Shown here piece by piece: positions 16,675 through 25,123 of a stretch of 64,000 bases of DNA (its first letter is position 1; the number at the start of each line of letters is the position of its first letter). The stretch is from the NCBI RefSeq assembly GCF_003349955.1, contig NZ_QLKQ01000009.1, forward strand, positions 62,001-126,000, given 5' to 3'. Origin of the DNA: Azospirillum brasilense. Its GTDB lineage: Bacteria > Pseudomonadota > Alphaproteobacteria > Azospirillales > Azospirillaceae. Position numbers and translations under genes: made by a program. The notes below the pieces were generated by a model. The model was not told the origin of the DNA, searched no databases, and saw only the letters and a program-made list of their open reading frames with translations.

Positions 16675-18255
16675 TCAGTGCCGGCCCAACGCTCCGTCGA
16701 ACCGGCGCCACAGCCCCAGCGGGTTGCCGTCGCGCAGGGCTTGCGGCAGCAGGTCGGCGGGGATGTCCTGGTAGCAGACGGGCCGCAGGAACCGCTCGAT
16801 GGCCGCCGTGCCGACCGAGGTGGTGCGGCCGTCCGACGTGGCCGGGAAGGGGCCGCCATGCACCATGGCGTGGCAGACCTCGACGCCGGTCGGCCAGCCG
16901 TTGGCCAGGATGCGGCCGGCCTTGCGCTCCAGCGTCGGCAGCAGGACCGCCGCCGCCCCGGTGTCGGCCGCGTCCATGTGCAGGGTCGCGGTGAGCTGGC
17001 CGTCCAGCCGCTCCGCCACCACGCGCAGGGATTCCAGATCCGGGCAGCGGATGAGCAGAGAGGCGGCGCCGAACACCTCCTCCCGCAGGGCCGGGTCGTC
17101 GAGGAAGGCGTCGGCGGTCGTGGCGAACAGCGCCGCCCGGCACCGGTTGGGGCCATCGCCGTCCAGCCCGCGGGCCAGCGTCGCCACGAGGGCGTTGCCG
17201 GCCAGGGCGGCCACCCCGGCGTCGAAGGCGGCGTGGATGCCCGGCGTCAGCATGGTCGGCGCCGCGCTGCCGCCCAGCGCGTCCACGGCGGACGCCACGA
17301 AGCGGTCGAGGTCCGGCCCGTCCACCGCCAGCAGGATTCCGGGGTTGGTGCAGAACTGCCCGGCGCCCATGGTCAGCGAGGCGACGAAGCTCTTGCCCAG
17401 CGCCTCCGCCCGCGCGGCGAGCGCCGCCGGCAGCAGGAAAACCGGGTTGATGCTGCTCATCTCGGCGTAGACGGGGATCGGCTCCGGACGCCTGGCCGCC
17501 ACCTCCATCAGCGCCACGCCGCCGCGGCGCGACCCGGTGAAGCCGACCGCCTTGATGCGCGGGTCGGCGACCAGCGCCGTGCCCACCGACGAGCCGGCGC
17601 CGAAGATCAGCGAGAAGACGCCCTCCGGCAGCCCGCATTCGGCGACGGCCGCCTGGACGGCGCGGCCGACCAGCTCCGACGTGCCGGGATGGGCGGAGTG
17701 GGCCTTGACCACCACCGGACAGCCGGCGGCGAAGGCCGAGGCGGTGTCGCCCCCGGCCACCGAGAAGGCCAGCGGGAAATTGCTGGCGCCGAACACCGCG
17801 ACGGGGCCGAGCGGGATGCGGCGCTGGCGCAGGTCGGGGCGGGGCAGGGGCGCCCGCTCCGGCAGGGCCGGGTCGATGCGGGCGCCGATCCAGCTTCCCT
17901 CCCGCACCACCGCGGCGAACAGGCGGAGCTGGCCGACGGTGCGGCCCCGCTCCCCCTCCAGCCGGGCGCGCGGCAGGCCGCTTTCGGCCATGGCGCGGAC
18001 GATCAACGCGTCGCCGAGGTCGAGGATGTTGCGGGCGACCGCCTCCAGGAAGACGGCGCGGTCCTCCGGCGCGGTCTCGCGGAAGCGGTCGAAGGCGTCC
18101 CAGGCGAGCTGGCAGGCGCGGTCCACCTCCGCCGCCCCGCCGCCGCCGAAGGCGGGCTCCAGCGTCGCCCCGGTGGACGGGTCGATGGCGTGGATCTCGC
18201 CGTTGCGGCCGCGGTGGCTCTCGGCGCCGATCAGCATCATGCCGGTGAGGGTCAC
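16675..18255 (-). CDS. NADP-type aldehyde dehydrogenase, probable alpha-ketoglutarate semialdehyde dehydrogenase
   Basis: Cytoplasmic dehydrogenase of 526 residues, likely oxidising 2,5-dioxopentanoate to 2-oxoglutarate. The family's general base is E265 (in AEMSSINP) and the nucleophile is C302 (in [10 protein letters not shown]); cofactor-site blocks [15 protein letters not shown] and GFTGSRRGG are present. The variant SSINP/QFCTNPG motifs and length are characteristic of the KGSADH II/III group described from Azospirillum brasilense and of XylA-type enzymes of the Weimberg pathway, in contrast to the shorter ordinary aldehyde dehydrogenases. It lies 61 bp after an FAH-family gene, the usual partner that makes the semialdehyde from a 2-keto-3-deoxy acid. 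Exact substrate is inferred. Confidence 0.88.
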   Translation of the reverse strand: MTLTGMMLIGAESHRGRNGEIHAIDPSTGATLEPAFGGGGAAEVDRACQLAWDAFDRFRETAPEDRAVFLEAVARNILDLGDALIVRAMAESGLPRARLEGERGRTVGQLRLFAAVVREGSWIGARIDPALPERAPLPRPDLRQRRIPLGPVAVFGASNFPLAFSVAGGDTASAFAAGCPVVVKAHSAHPGTSELVGRAVQAAVAECGLPEGVFSLIFGAGSSVGTALVADPRIKAVGFTGSRRGGVALMEVAARRPEPIPVYAEMSSINPVFLLPAALAARAEALGKSFVASLTMGAGQFCTNPGILLAVDGPDLDRFVASAVDALGGSAAPTMLTPGIHAAFDAGVAALAGNALVATLARGLDGDGPNRCRAALFATTADAFLDDPALREEVFGAASLLIRCPDLESLRVVAERLDGQLTATLHMDAADTGAAAVLLPTLERKAGRILANGWPTGVEVCHAMVHGGPFPATSDGRTTSVGTAAIERFLRPVCYQDIPADLLPQALRDGNPLGLWRRFDGALGRH

Positions 18256-18316
18256 GGGCAGGTCCTTTCCTGGTCTCGGTGCTCTTGGTCTCGGTGCTTT
18301 CAGTCTCGGGGCGGCA

Positions 18317-19501
18317 TCAGCCGAGCAGGCCGCGGCCCGCGAGGTTCCGCATCAGCGCGGCGGCGCCGAAGTCCCAGGGCGCGCAGTCGGCGCAATGGCG
18401 GACCCGGTTGGTCAGGCTGCCCAGCGCCGGGGCGGTGATGGTCACCACGTCGTCCAGCTTGTGGGTGAAGCCCTCGCCCGGACGGTCGCGGTCCTCGACC
18501 GGCGCGAACATGGTGCCGAGCAGCAGGACGAAGCCGTCCGGATACTGGTGGTTCTCGCCGATGGTGGCCTCGACCAGCTCCACCGGGTCGCGGCTGATCT
18601 GCGACATGGAGCTGGAGCCCTCCAGCCGGAAGCCGTCGCTGCCCTCGACCACCAGCCCAAGCTCGGCGCTGCGCACGCCGTCGAGGGTGAAGCGGTCGTC
18701 GAACAGGCGGATGAACGGGCCGATGGAGCCGCTGGCGTTGTTGTCCTTGGCCTTGCCGAGCAGCAGGGCGGAGCGCCCCTCGACGTCGCGCAGGTTCATG
18801 TCGTTGCCGAGCGTGGCGCCGACGATGTCCCCGCGGCTGGAAGCCAGGACGGCGATTTCCGGCTCCGGGTTGTTCCACACCGAATAGGGCGGGATGCCGA
18901 CGTGGGCGCCGGTGCCGACCGCCGACATCGGCTGGCCCTTGGTGAAGATCTCGGCGTCGGGGCCGATGCCGACCTCAAGGTATTGCGACCACACCCCGCG
19001 GGCGATCAGCGCCTTCTTGACCTCCATGGCCTCCGGCGAGCCGGGCTTCAGGCTGGACAGGTCGCGCCCGATCAGCGCGTCGATGTCGGCGCGGATCGCC
19101 AGCGCCTTTTCCGGGGCGCCGCGCGCCTGCTCCTCGATGACGCGCTCCAGCAGGCTGACGACGAAGGTCACGCCGGACGCCTTCACCGCCTGGAGGTCGA
19201 TGGGGGCCAGCAGCCAGGGCCGCTCCGGGTCGCGCCGGTCCTCGTCGGAGTTGGCGAGGATGGCGGCGGCGGTGCCGATCCACTCGCCGGGCAGGTCGCG
19301 GGCGATGGCCGCGGCGGCGCCGGTCTCCACCAGATCGCGCACGGTGGGCGCGTCGCGGCTGGTGATGTCGAACACGTCCCGGCCGCGCACGGCGATGACC
19401 GAGGGGCCGACGCCGGGACGCCAGGCGCGCCCGACCAGGAGCGCGCCCTCGTCCGCCGGCAGGGCGGCGGCGGGGTCGAGGGGAAGGGGTCGCTTGCTCA
19501 T
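18317..19501 (-). CDS. FAH-family enzyme, candidate 2-keto-3-deoxy-acid dehydratase
   Basis: Cytoplasmic fumarylacetoacetate-hydrolase-fold protein of 394 residues. Metal-site residues appear in [12 protein letters not shown] (E-x-E) and in the following [11 protein letters not shown] segment, and the glycine-rich C-terminal half includes [20 protein letters not shown]. Length and sequence resemble XylX/AraD1-like members, some of which dehydrate 2-keto-3-deoxy-pentonates to alpha-ketoglutarate semialdehyde. Direct coupling to the semialdehyde dehydrogenase gene 61 bp downstream strongly supports that role. The ATG at 19501 is preceded by GAGCGGAC and lies 17 bp after the hydratase stop. Hydrolase or decarboxylase activity cannot be excluded. 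Confidence 0.85.
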   Translation of the reverse strand: MSKRPLPLDPAAALPADEGALLVGRAWRPGVGPSVIAVRGRDVFDITSRDAPTVRDLVETGAAAAIARDLPGEWIGTAAAILANSDEDRRDPERPWLLAPIDLQAVKASGVTFVVSLLERVIEEQARGAPEKALAIRADIDALIGRDLSSLKPGSPEAMEVKKALIARGVWSQYLEVGIGPDAEIFTKGQPMSAVGTGAHVGIPPYSVWNNPEPEIAVLASSRGDIVGATLGNDMNLRDVEGRSALLLGKAKDNNASGSIGPFIRLFDDRFTLDGVRSAELGLVVEGSDGFRLEGSSSMSQISRDPVELVEATIGENHQYPDGFVLLLGTMFAPVEDRDRPGEGFTHKLDDVVTITAPALGSLTNRVRHCADCAPWDFGAAALMRNLAGRGLLG

Positions 19502-19518
19502 GGTGTCCGCTCCTCGTC

Positions 19519-20316
19519 TTACTTGCGCCGGAAGACCGGGCTGCGCTTTTCCTTGAAGGCGGCGCGCCCCTCGGCGGCGTCCGCCGTGGCGAAGCAGATG
19601 GTCTGCAGGTCGCGCTCGTACTCGATGGCCTTTTCCACCGGCATGGTGTGGGCGGCCTTCAGGTTCAGCTTCGCCGTCTCCGCCGCGATGGGGGCGCGGC
19701 TGGCGACGATGGCGGCGATCTCCTGCGCGCGGGCGAGCAGTCGGTCGGCGGGCACCACCTCGCTGACGAGACCCCAGGCCAGCGCCTTGTCCGCCGGGAT
19801 CGGGTCGCCGGTCAGGATCATCATCGCGGCGTTGGAGGTGCCGATGGAGTGCGAGAGGAAGGCCGCCACGCCGCCGCCGCCGATCCAGCCGAGCTTGATC
19901 TCCGGCGCACCGAACTGCGCGTTCTCCGACGCGATGCGGATGTCGCAGCTCATCGCCGTTTCCAGCCCGCCGCCGAAGGCGTAGCCGTTGACCGCGGCGA
20001 TGCTGGGCTTGCGCAAAGACCGGATGGCGTCGCAATAGTCCTCGCGGTTGCGGAAGTTCCAGGCGGTGTCGTAGCGGTCCAACTCGCGGATGTCGGAGCC
20101 GCAGCAGAAGGCGCGCGGCCCGGCGCCGGTCAGCACGACGCAGCGGATGTCGTCGTCGGCGTTGCAGCGGGCGACGGCGGCGACCAGCTCCGCGGCCATC
20201 TCCGGGGTCACCGCGTTCAGCTTCTGCGGGCGGTCGAGCGTGATGGTGGCGACGAAGCCGTCCACCGTGACGGTGACCTTGCCAAGCGCCGGATCGGGGG
20301 TGTTGAGCGAGTCCAT
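19519..20316 (-). CDS. Enoyl-CoA hydratase/isomerase (crotonase family)
   Basis: Cytoplasmic CoA-thioester enzyme of 265 residues. Both catalytic glutamates of true hydratases are present by alignment: E119 in GGGLETAMSCD and E139 in QFGAPEIKLG. The oxyanion-hole segment is AFCCGSDI, and the second oxyanion region GYAFGGG is intact. This predicts hydration of an alpha,beta-unsaturated acyl-CoA rather than a degenerate crotonase. It sits between a solute-binding-like gene (10 bp away) and the FAH gene (17 bp). Together with the class III CoA-transferase in the same operon it resembles the CaiB/CaiD pairing, but the remaining operon enzymes act on keto acids. Confidence 0.9.
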   Translation of the reverse strand: MDSLNTPDPALGKVTVTVDGFVATITLDRPQKLNAVTPEMAAELVAAVARCNADDDIRCVVLTGAGPRAFCCGSDIRELDRYDTAWNFRNREDYCDAIRSLRKPSIAAVNGYAFGGGLETAMSCDIRIASENAQFGAPEIKLGWIGGGGVAAFLSHSIGTSNAAMMILTGDPIPADKALAWGLVSEVVPADRLLARAQEIAAIVASRAPIAAETAKLNLKAAHTMPVEKAIEYERDLQTICFATADAAEGRAAFKEKRSPVFRRK

Positions 20317-20326
20317 GGGATGGGCC

Positions 20327-21478
20327 TTATCGTTCGGCGCCAGCAGCCGGACGGCTGGCGGCGTAGCGGTGTTGCAGGCGGTCGAGCAAGGCGGCGTGCG
20401 GCGTGCCGTCGGCCAGCGCGTCGCGGATCATCGCGGCGGCGTCGGCCTGGAAAGCGATGTAGCCGGCGTGGCGCGGGCGGACATAGGCGGCCTCCAGCGT
20501 CGCGGCGGTGTTGCGGTAGAAGCCGCCCCAGCGTTCGTTCACCGCCGCGTCCGCCCAGGCGTCGCGGCGGCTCGGCTGGCCGTCGTGGGCCGGGATGAAG
20601 CTCCGCTGCGCCTCGGCGCCGAGCAGCCAGCGCAGATGGTCGAGCAGGGCGGGCGTCACCTCGCAGCGCACGGAGACGCCGATGCCGGTGCCGCCCAGCG
20701 TCGAACCGGGACGCCCGTCCGCCGTGGCGCGCGGCGCGTCGGCGAAGGTGACCGGCTTCTCGCCCGAGGCGGTCGGGGCGGCGTAGTTGACGTAGCCGTA
20801 GACCAGCGGGCAGAGCGCGACCTCATCCGTGCGGGCCATGTGGCCGAGCAGCCCGATGGGGTTCAGCCCGCGCACCGCCGCCGGCATCCGCCCGGCCAGC
20901 GTCGCCATGAGGTCGAGCACCCGCGTCCCCACCTCCGTCGAGACCAGCCGGTCGGGATCGGCCACCGCGGGCGGATCGCCGAAGGCGGCCGCCATGGACA
21001 GGAAGGTCAGGCAGGCGTGGGGTCCGGCCAGCGACAGGGCGACCGGCGCCCGCTCGGACAGGCTCGCCACCTCCGCCCAGGTGACGGGGACCGGCCCGTC
21101 CAGAAGGTCGGCGCGGCAGGCCATCACCTGCGTCGCCGCGTCGAGCGGCAGCGCCCAATGCCGGTCGGCGAAGCGGTAGCTGGCGAGGCTCGGCCCGATG
21201 CTGTCGCGCTGCCAGCCGGCGATGTCCGCGGCGGTGAACAGTTCCTCCAGCGGGATCAGGCCGCGCTCCGCGACCGCCTCGCCGACATGCGGGTGGTCGA
21301 GGACGATCAGGTCGTAGCGGGCGCAGAGGTCGCCGATCGGATGGGCCTCGAAGCCTTCGAGCGGCTGCTTGTCCCAGTCGATCGCAAGCCCGTCGCGCGC
21401 CTCGTCCAGCCCGGCGGCGGCGGCCGCCAAGGCGTTGTAGCCGCGCGGGTGGTCCCAGGTCAGCGCGCGGTAGCGCAT
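20327..21478 (-). CDS. Solute-binding-protein-like cytoplasmic protein without signal peptide
   Basis: Protein of 383 residues with family 1 extracellular solute-binding features: YDLIVLDHPHVGEA after the first strand-helix unit, PLDAATQVMACRADLL (hinge), ALCPLVYGYVNYAA, and a C-terminal helical tail. The N-terminus MRYRALTWDHPRGYNALAAA begins at once with the first core strand and has no hydrophobic signal or lipobox. Upstream codons in this frame only mirror the CoA-transferase gene and give an Arg-rich, non-signal sequence. The gene overlaps the CoA-transferase 3' end by 19 bp and is followed by the hydratase after 10 bp. It may bind an intracellular intermediate or act enzymatically; I know of no characterised homologue. 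Confidence 0.8.
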   Translation of the reverse strand: MRYRALTWDHPRGYNALAAAAAGLDEARDGLAIDWDKQPLEGFEAHPIGDLCARYDLIVLDHPHVGEAVAERGLIPLEELFTAADIAGWQRDSIGPSLASYRFADRHWALPLDAATQVMACRADLLDGPVPVTWAEVASLSERAPVALSLAGPHACLTFLSMAAAFGDPPAVADPDRLVSTEVGTRVLDLMATLAGRMPAAVRGLNPIGLLGHMARTDEVALCPLVYGYVNYAAPTASGEKPVTFADAPRATADGRPGSTLGGTGIGVSVRCEVTPALLDHLRWLLGAEAQRSFIPAHDGQPSRRDAWADAAVNERWGGFYRNTAATLEAAYVRPRHAGYIAFQADAAAMIRDALADGTPHAALLDRLQHRYAASRPAAGAER

Positions 21479-22707
21479 GCCCGAACCTCCTCTTCCTCCG
21501 CCTCCGGCTCGGTGGCGGCGACGACGCCGGCGGCCAGCAGGCGGTCGATGGCCTCGGCGGTGAAGCCGGCGGCCTCCAGCACCTCGCGGGTGTGCTCGCC
21601 GGCCAGGGGCGCGCCGCGCTCGACCTCCGACGGGGTCTTGGAGAACTTGATCGGGAAGCCCGGCGTCTTGACGCGGCCCTCGGTCGGGTGGTCGTACTCG
21701 ACGAAGGTGCCGTTGTGCTTGATCTGCGGGTCGTTCACGAGGTCGGCGTAGCCGTAGACCGGCCCGGCCCAGACCCCGGCGGCGTTGAACAGCTCCAGCC
21801 ACTCGGCGGAGGTTTTGGCGGTCAGCCGGGCGCGGGTCTTGGCGAAGATCTCGTCGCGGCGCGACCAGCTGTCGGTCTCGTCCTCCATGTCGAGGAAGGA
21901 CGGCTCGCCGATCAGCTCGCCCAGCAGCTTCAGCGGCGGGAAGGCCACGATGATGAAGCCGTCGCTGGTGGCGAAGGCGCCGTAGGGCGCGCGGATGTAG
22001 ACGTGGGCGTGCGGCTCGGCGGAGCGGGTCTGCGGCTTGCCGCCGACCGTGAAGACCGACAGCTCCTGCATCTGGATCGTCGTGATGGCGTCCAGCATGT
22101 TGACCTGGACGAGCTGGCCCTCGCCGGTGCGCTCGCGGTGGAGCAGGGCGGCCAGCACGCCCTCGAAGGCGGTGTAGCCGGTGATCGCGTCCACCAAGTA
22201 CTGGCCGGCGGGGGTCGGGGCCTCGCCCTCGCGGCCGGCCGACAGCATGGCGCCGGACATGCCCTGCAACAGCAGGTCCTGGCCCGGGCGCTGGACGTAG
22301 GGGCCGGTCTCGCCATAGCCGGAGATCGACAGGTAGATCAGGCGCGGGTTGACCGCGGAGAGCGATTCATAGTCCACGCCCAGCCGCTTGGCGACGCCGG
22401 GCCGGTAGTTCTGGAGGAAGACGTCGGCGGTCTTGACCAGCTCCATCAGCAGGGCCTTGCCCTCGGTGTTCTTCAGGTCGACGGCGAGCGAGCGCTTGTT
22501 CCGGTTCAGCGACAGGAAGGAGACGTTCACTTTGTTGCCGGTGATGCCGCCCGCCGCGGTGTGGCGCTGCCACTCGCCGGTCACCGGCTCCACCTTCACC
22601 ACGTCGGCGCCGAGGTCACCCAGGCGCTGCGCCGCCAGCGGGCCGGCCATGGCGATGGAGCAGTCGAGCACACGGTAACCGCTGAGGATGTTGCGTTTCT
22701 TGTCCAT
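21460..22707 (-). CDS. Class III (CaiB/BaiF) CoA-transferase
   Basis: Cytoplasmic enzyme of 415 residues that would transfer CoA between a carboxylate and an acyl-CoA. Family landmarks are GYRVLDCSIAMAGPLAAQ at the N-terminus, LGADVVKVEP, FLSLNRNKRSLAVDLK, and NYRPGVAKRLG. The catalytic Asp is D144 in RPGQDLLLQGM, which forms the glutamyl/aspartyl-CoA-type anhydride intermediate in characterised members. The C-terminus includes GFPIKFSKTPSEVERGAPLAGEHT, near the family end. It follows the short-chain dehydrogenase by 68 bp and overlaps the next gene. It implies that a carboxylic acid substrate of the operon is activated to a CoA-thioester. Confidence 0.93.
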   Translation of the reverse strand: MDKKRNILSGYRVLDCSIAMAGPLAAQRLGDLGADVVKVEPVTGEWQRHTAAGGITGNKVNVSFLSLNRNKRSLAVDLKNTEGKALLMELVKTADVFLQNYRPGVAKRLGVDYESLSAVNPRLIYLSISGYGETGPYVQRPGQDLLLQGMSGAMLSAGREGEAPTPAGQYLVDAITGYTAFEGVLAALLHRERTGEGQLVQVNMLDAITTIQMQELSVFTVGGKPQTRSAEPHAHVYIRAPYGAFATSDGFIIVAFPPLKLLGELIGEPSFLDMEDETDSWSRRDEIFAKTRARLTAKTSAEWLELFNAAGVWAGPVYGYADLVNDPQIKHNGTFVEYDHPTEGRVKTPGFPIKFSKTPSEVERGAPLAGEHTREVLEAAGFTAEAIDRLLAAGVVAATEPEAEEEEVRACATAR

Positions 22708-22775
22708 GATGTCCGGATCTTGTTGCCGTGGGTCCGCCGGCCATGGCGGAAGGATGGGGCGGAAAGGATGGGTGG

Positions 22776-23540
22776 TCAGCCGTTGGTCGCCGGGGCTTCG
22801 GTGAAGAAGGCGCGGTTCCAGACGGGGCTGATGAGGATTTCGTTGACGCAGACGTGGGGCGGCATCTCGGCCACGAAGCGGATGGTGCGGCCCAGGTCTT
22901 CGGGCTGGAGCAGGCGCGCCATCTCCTCAGCCGGGGGCGGGGAGGGGCGCTGGCCCAGCAGGTCGGTTGCCACCTCGCCGGGCATGACCACGCAGGAGCG
23001 CAGGCCGTTGCGCCATTCCTCCATGTTCAGGCTGTGGCTCAGCGTCACCAGCGCCTGCTTCGTCGCGTTGTAGCCGGGTCCGCCGAGGACGAGCGCGTGC
23101 CGACCGACCCAGGAGGACACGATGATGACGGTGCCGGACCGGCGCTCCCGCATGGCGGGCAGCACCGCCTGGATGGCGTGCATGGTGCCGTTGAGGTTGA
23201 CGTCGACCAGCCGCCGCCAGCCCTCCGCCCCGACCTCGCGGAAGCTGCGGTTGGGCAGGTTCATCCCGGCGCTGGCGACCAGCGTGTCGATTCGCCCGTG
23301 GCGGTCGAGGATCGCCGCCGCCACGCGCCGCACCGCCGCCTCGTCGGCCACGTCGAGCACCGCGGTCTCGGCCCTGCCGCCGGCGGTGCGGATGGACTCC
23401 GCCACGCGGTCGAGCGCGTCCTCGCGCCGTCCGGACAGGACGACGGTGGCGCCGCCCTGCGCCAGCGCCCGCGCGCCGGCCTCCCCGATTCCGCTGCCGC
23501 CGCCGGTGATCCAGGCGACGCTGTCCGCAAGAACGCTCAT
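22776..23540 (-). CDS. Short-chain dehydrogenase/reductase
   Basis: Cytoplasmic NAD(P)-dependent oxidoreductase of 254 residues, first gene of the long operon. The cofactor motif is TGGGSGIG (12-19), the NAG-like motif is ASAGMN, and the catalytic residues are Ser142/143, Tyr157 and Lys161 (YNATK). GRRED after the second strand, with Arg rather than Asp at the adenosine-ribose position, hints at NADP preference. The start at 23540 was chosen because it gives the family N-terminus MSVLADSVAWITGG; further upstream codons fall in the operator region. It may oxidise the imported hydroxy compound before CoA activation. Confidence 0.92.
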   Translation of the reverse strand: MSVLADSVAWITGGGSGIGEAGARALAQGGATVVLSGRREDALDRVAESIRTAGGRAETAVLDVADEAAVRRVAAAILDRHGRIDTLVASAGMNLPNRSFREVGAEGWRRLVDVNLNGTMHAIQAVLPAMRERRSGTVIIVSSWVGRHALVLGGPGYNATKQALVTLSHSLNMEEWRNGLRSCVVMPGEVATDLLGQRPSPPPAEEMARLLQPEDLGRTIRFVAEMPPHVCVNEILISPVWNRAFFTEAPATNG

Positions 23541-23872
23541 GTCTTGCCCGCTTCGTTGCTTGTCTTTGTCGCTTGCCCGCCGTCCGGCCATCGGGCCGCC
23601 GCGGTGTCCCTCCCAGCGCCCCCGGATCGTCCGCCTTCGCGTTCGTTCCGAGTGACCGCTAACGTGACCGGTAACATGATTGGTTGGGGCAATCAAGCAT
23701 ATTTGGTGAGCGATAACGTTAGCGTTCACGTGACCGCTAATATGAAATGCGCTATGGATTGTGGAAACGGGGCCGCACCCGGCTTGCAACGGCGGGCGCG
23801 GCCATGCACAAGAAGGCGACCGGTCGGTGCGCGAAGGCGGGCCGGCGGAGGCAGGATAAGAGGTCATCCCAG
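23541..23872. promoter_or_regulatory. Divergent regulatory region with four LacI/GntR(Ec)-like palindromes
   Basis: The 332 bp between the SDR and LacI genes holds a cluster of related palindromes at 23650-23743. The best, ACGTGACCGGTAACAT at 23662-23677, matches 14 of 16 bases of the E. coli GntR (LacI-family) operator ATGTTACCGGTAACAT. A 12/16 match lies at 23728-23743 and an 11/16 match at 23650-23665. A further palindrome, CGATAACGTTAGCG, occupies 23711-23724 and reuses the same TAACG half site. This suggests cooperative autorepression and control of the divergent catabolic operon. Promoter elements themselves are not resolved. Confidence 0.65.
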
Positions 23873-24934
23873 GTGTCGGACGAAGGACAGCTTTCGCTCA
23901 GGAAGGCGGAGTCACGGCGGCGCTCCGCGACCCGCGCGGTGACGATGGCCGATGTGGCGCAGGCCGCGGGCGTCTCCACGCAGACGGTCTCGCGCGCGCT
24001 CCGCGATCCGCGCAGCGTCGGCCCGGACACGCTCGCCCGCATCGAGGAGGCGGTGCGCGAAACCCGCTATGTGCAGAATCTGGCGGCGAGCCACCTCGCC
24101 TCCAACCGCAGCATGACGGTGGCGGCGATCATCCCGACCATCTCCGCCTCGATCTTCGCGGAAACCATCCAGGGGCTGACCGACGTCCTGCTGCCGGAGG
24201 GCTATCAGGTCTTCCTCGGCCACACCGACTACATGGCGGGGCGCGAGGAGTCGCTGGTCCGCAGCTTCAGCGGGCGGCGCCCCGACGGCTTCTTCATCAT
24301 CGGCACCCGCCACACCCAGGAGACCACCGCCCTGCTGAAGCGCACCGGGGTCCCGGTGGTCGAAAGCTGGAGCTGGACGAACCGCCCCGTCGACATGCTG
24401 GTCGGCTTCTCCAACCACGCCGCCCTGATGAGCGTGGTCGACCATCTGGTGGGGCGCGGCTATCGCCGGCTGGCCTTCACGGGCGTCATGAAGCCGGGCG
24501 ACCACCGCGCCAAGGAGCGTCTGAAGGGCTTCCAGGACGCCCACGAGCGTCATTTTCCGGGCATGACGCCGCGCGTCGTCACGGTCACCAGCGGGCCGAT
24601 GGTGATGGCGACCGGCGTGGAGCTGCTGAAACTGGTGCGGGAGCAGCACCCCGACACCGACGCCGTGGTGTTCGTCAGCGACGTGCTGGCCTCCGGCGCC
24701 CTGCTGGCCTGCAGCGGCCTGGGCATCTCGGTGCCGAAGGATCTGGCGATCACCGGGTTCGGCAATTACGACATCGCCGGGCAACTGACGCCGGGCCTGA
24801 CCACCATCGCCATCGCCAGCCGCAGGATCGGCATGGAATCCGCCAACCTCCTGCTGCGGCGGATGCAGGGCGGCGAGGTGGAGAACCGCACCCAGGACGT
24901 GGGGTTCGAGCTTCTGGTGCGGGGCAGCGCCTGA
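23873..24934 (+). CDS. LacI-family transcriptional regulator
   Basis: DNA-binding repressor of 353 residues. The N-terminal helix-turn-helix reads TMADVAQAAGVSTQTVSRAL, with the hinge helix ending NLAASHLASNRS, then a periplasmic-binding-like effector domain (AAIIPTISASIFAETIQGL through GFELLVRGSA). The GTG at 23873 is preferred because AGAGGTC lies 8 nt before it; the ATG at 23747 is immediately after an operator palindrome, has no ribosome site, and would add 42 poorly structured basic residues. It is divergent from the 11.5-kb operon and probably represses it until a sugar-acid-like inducer binds. Resemblance to gluconate-type regulators is supported by operator sequence. Confidence 0.93.
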   Translation: MSDEGQLSLRKAESRRRSATRAVTMADVAQAAGVSTQTVSRALRDPRSVGPDTLARIEEAVRETRYVQNLAASHLASNRSMTVAAIIPTISASIFAETIQGLTDVLLPEGYQVFLGHTDYMAGREESLVRSFSGRRPDGFFIIGTRHTQETTALLKRTGVPVVESWSWTNRPVDMLVGFSNHAALMSVVDHLVGRGYRRLAFTGVMKPGDHRAKERLKGFQDAHERHFPGMTPRVVTVTSGPMVMATGVELLKLVREQHPDTDAVVFVSDVLASGALLACSGLGISVPKDLAITGFGNYDIAGQLTPGLTTIAIASRRIGMESANLLLRRMQGGEVENRTQDVGFELLVRGSA

Positions 24935-24967
24935 ACCGACGGGGCCGGCGGGCTGGGCGCGCCCGCT

Positions 24968-24996
24968 CCCTCAAATCGAGGGTAAGCCTTATTTTT
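24968..24996 (+). terminator. Weak hairpin plus T-run after the lacI-type gene
   Basis: CCCTC-AAATC-GAGGG is followed by eight bases and then ATTTTT. The stem is short and the T-run is displaced, so this is only a possible intrinsic terminator. Confidence 0.3.
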
Positions 24997-25123
24997 GCCC
25001 CATTTTGTCGCGACCCGCCAGTTTGCGCTTCCCGTCCGGGCGTGATGGGAGGATGATTCTCCACCGTTTTCATCAGGTTCATCGTGCTTTTCAACGATTG
25101 CGAATCGTTTGGGAGGAGTACGC

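Noticed and set aside
23747..23872. 42-residue N-terminal extension of the LacI regulator
   Set aside because: Its ATG abuts an operator and lacks a ribosome site; the basic sequence is not part of the LacI fold.
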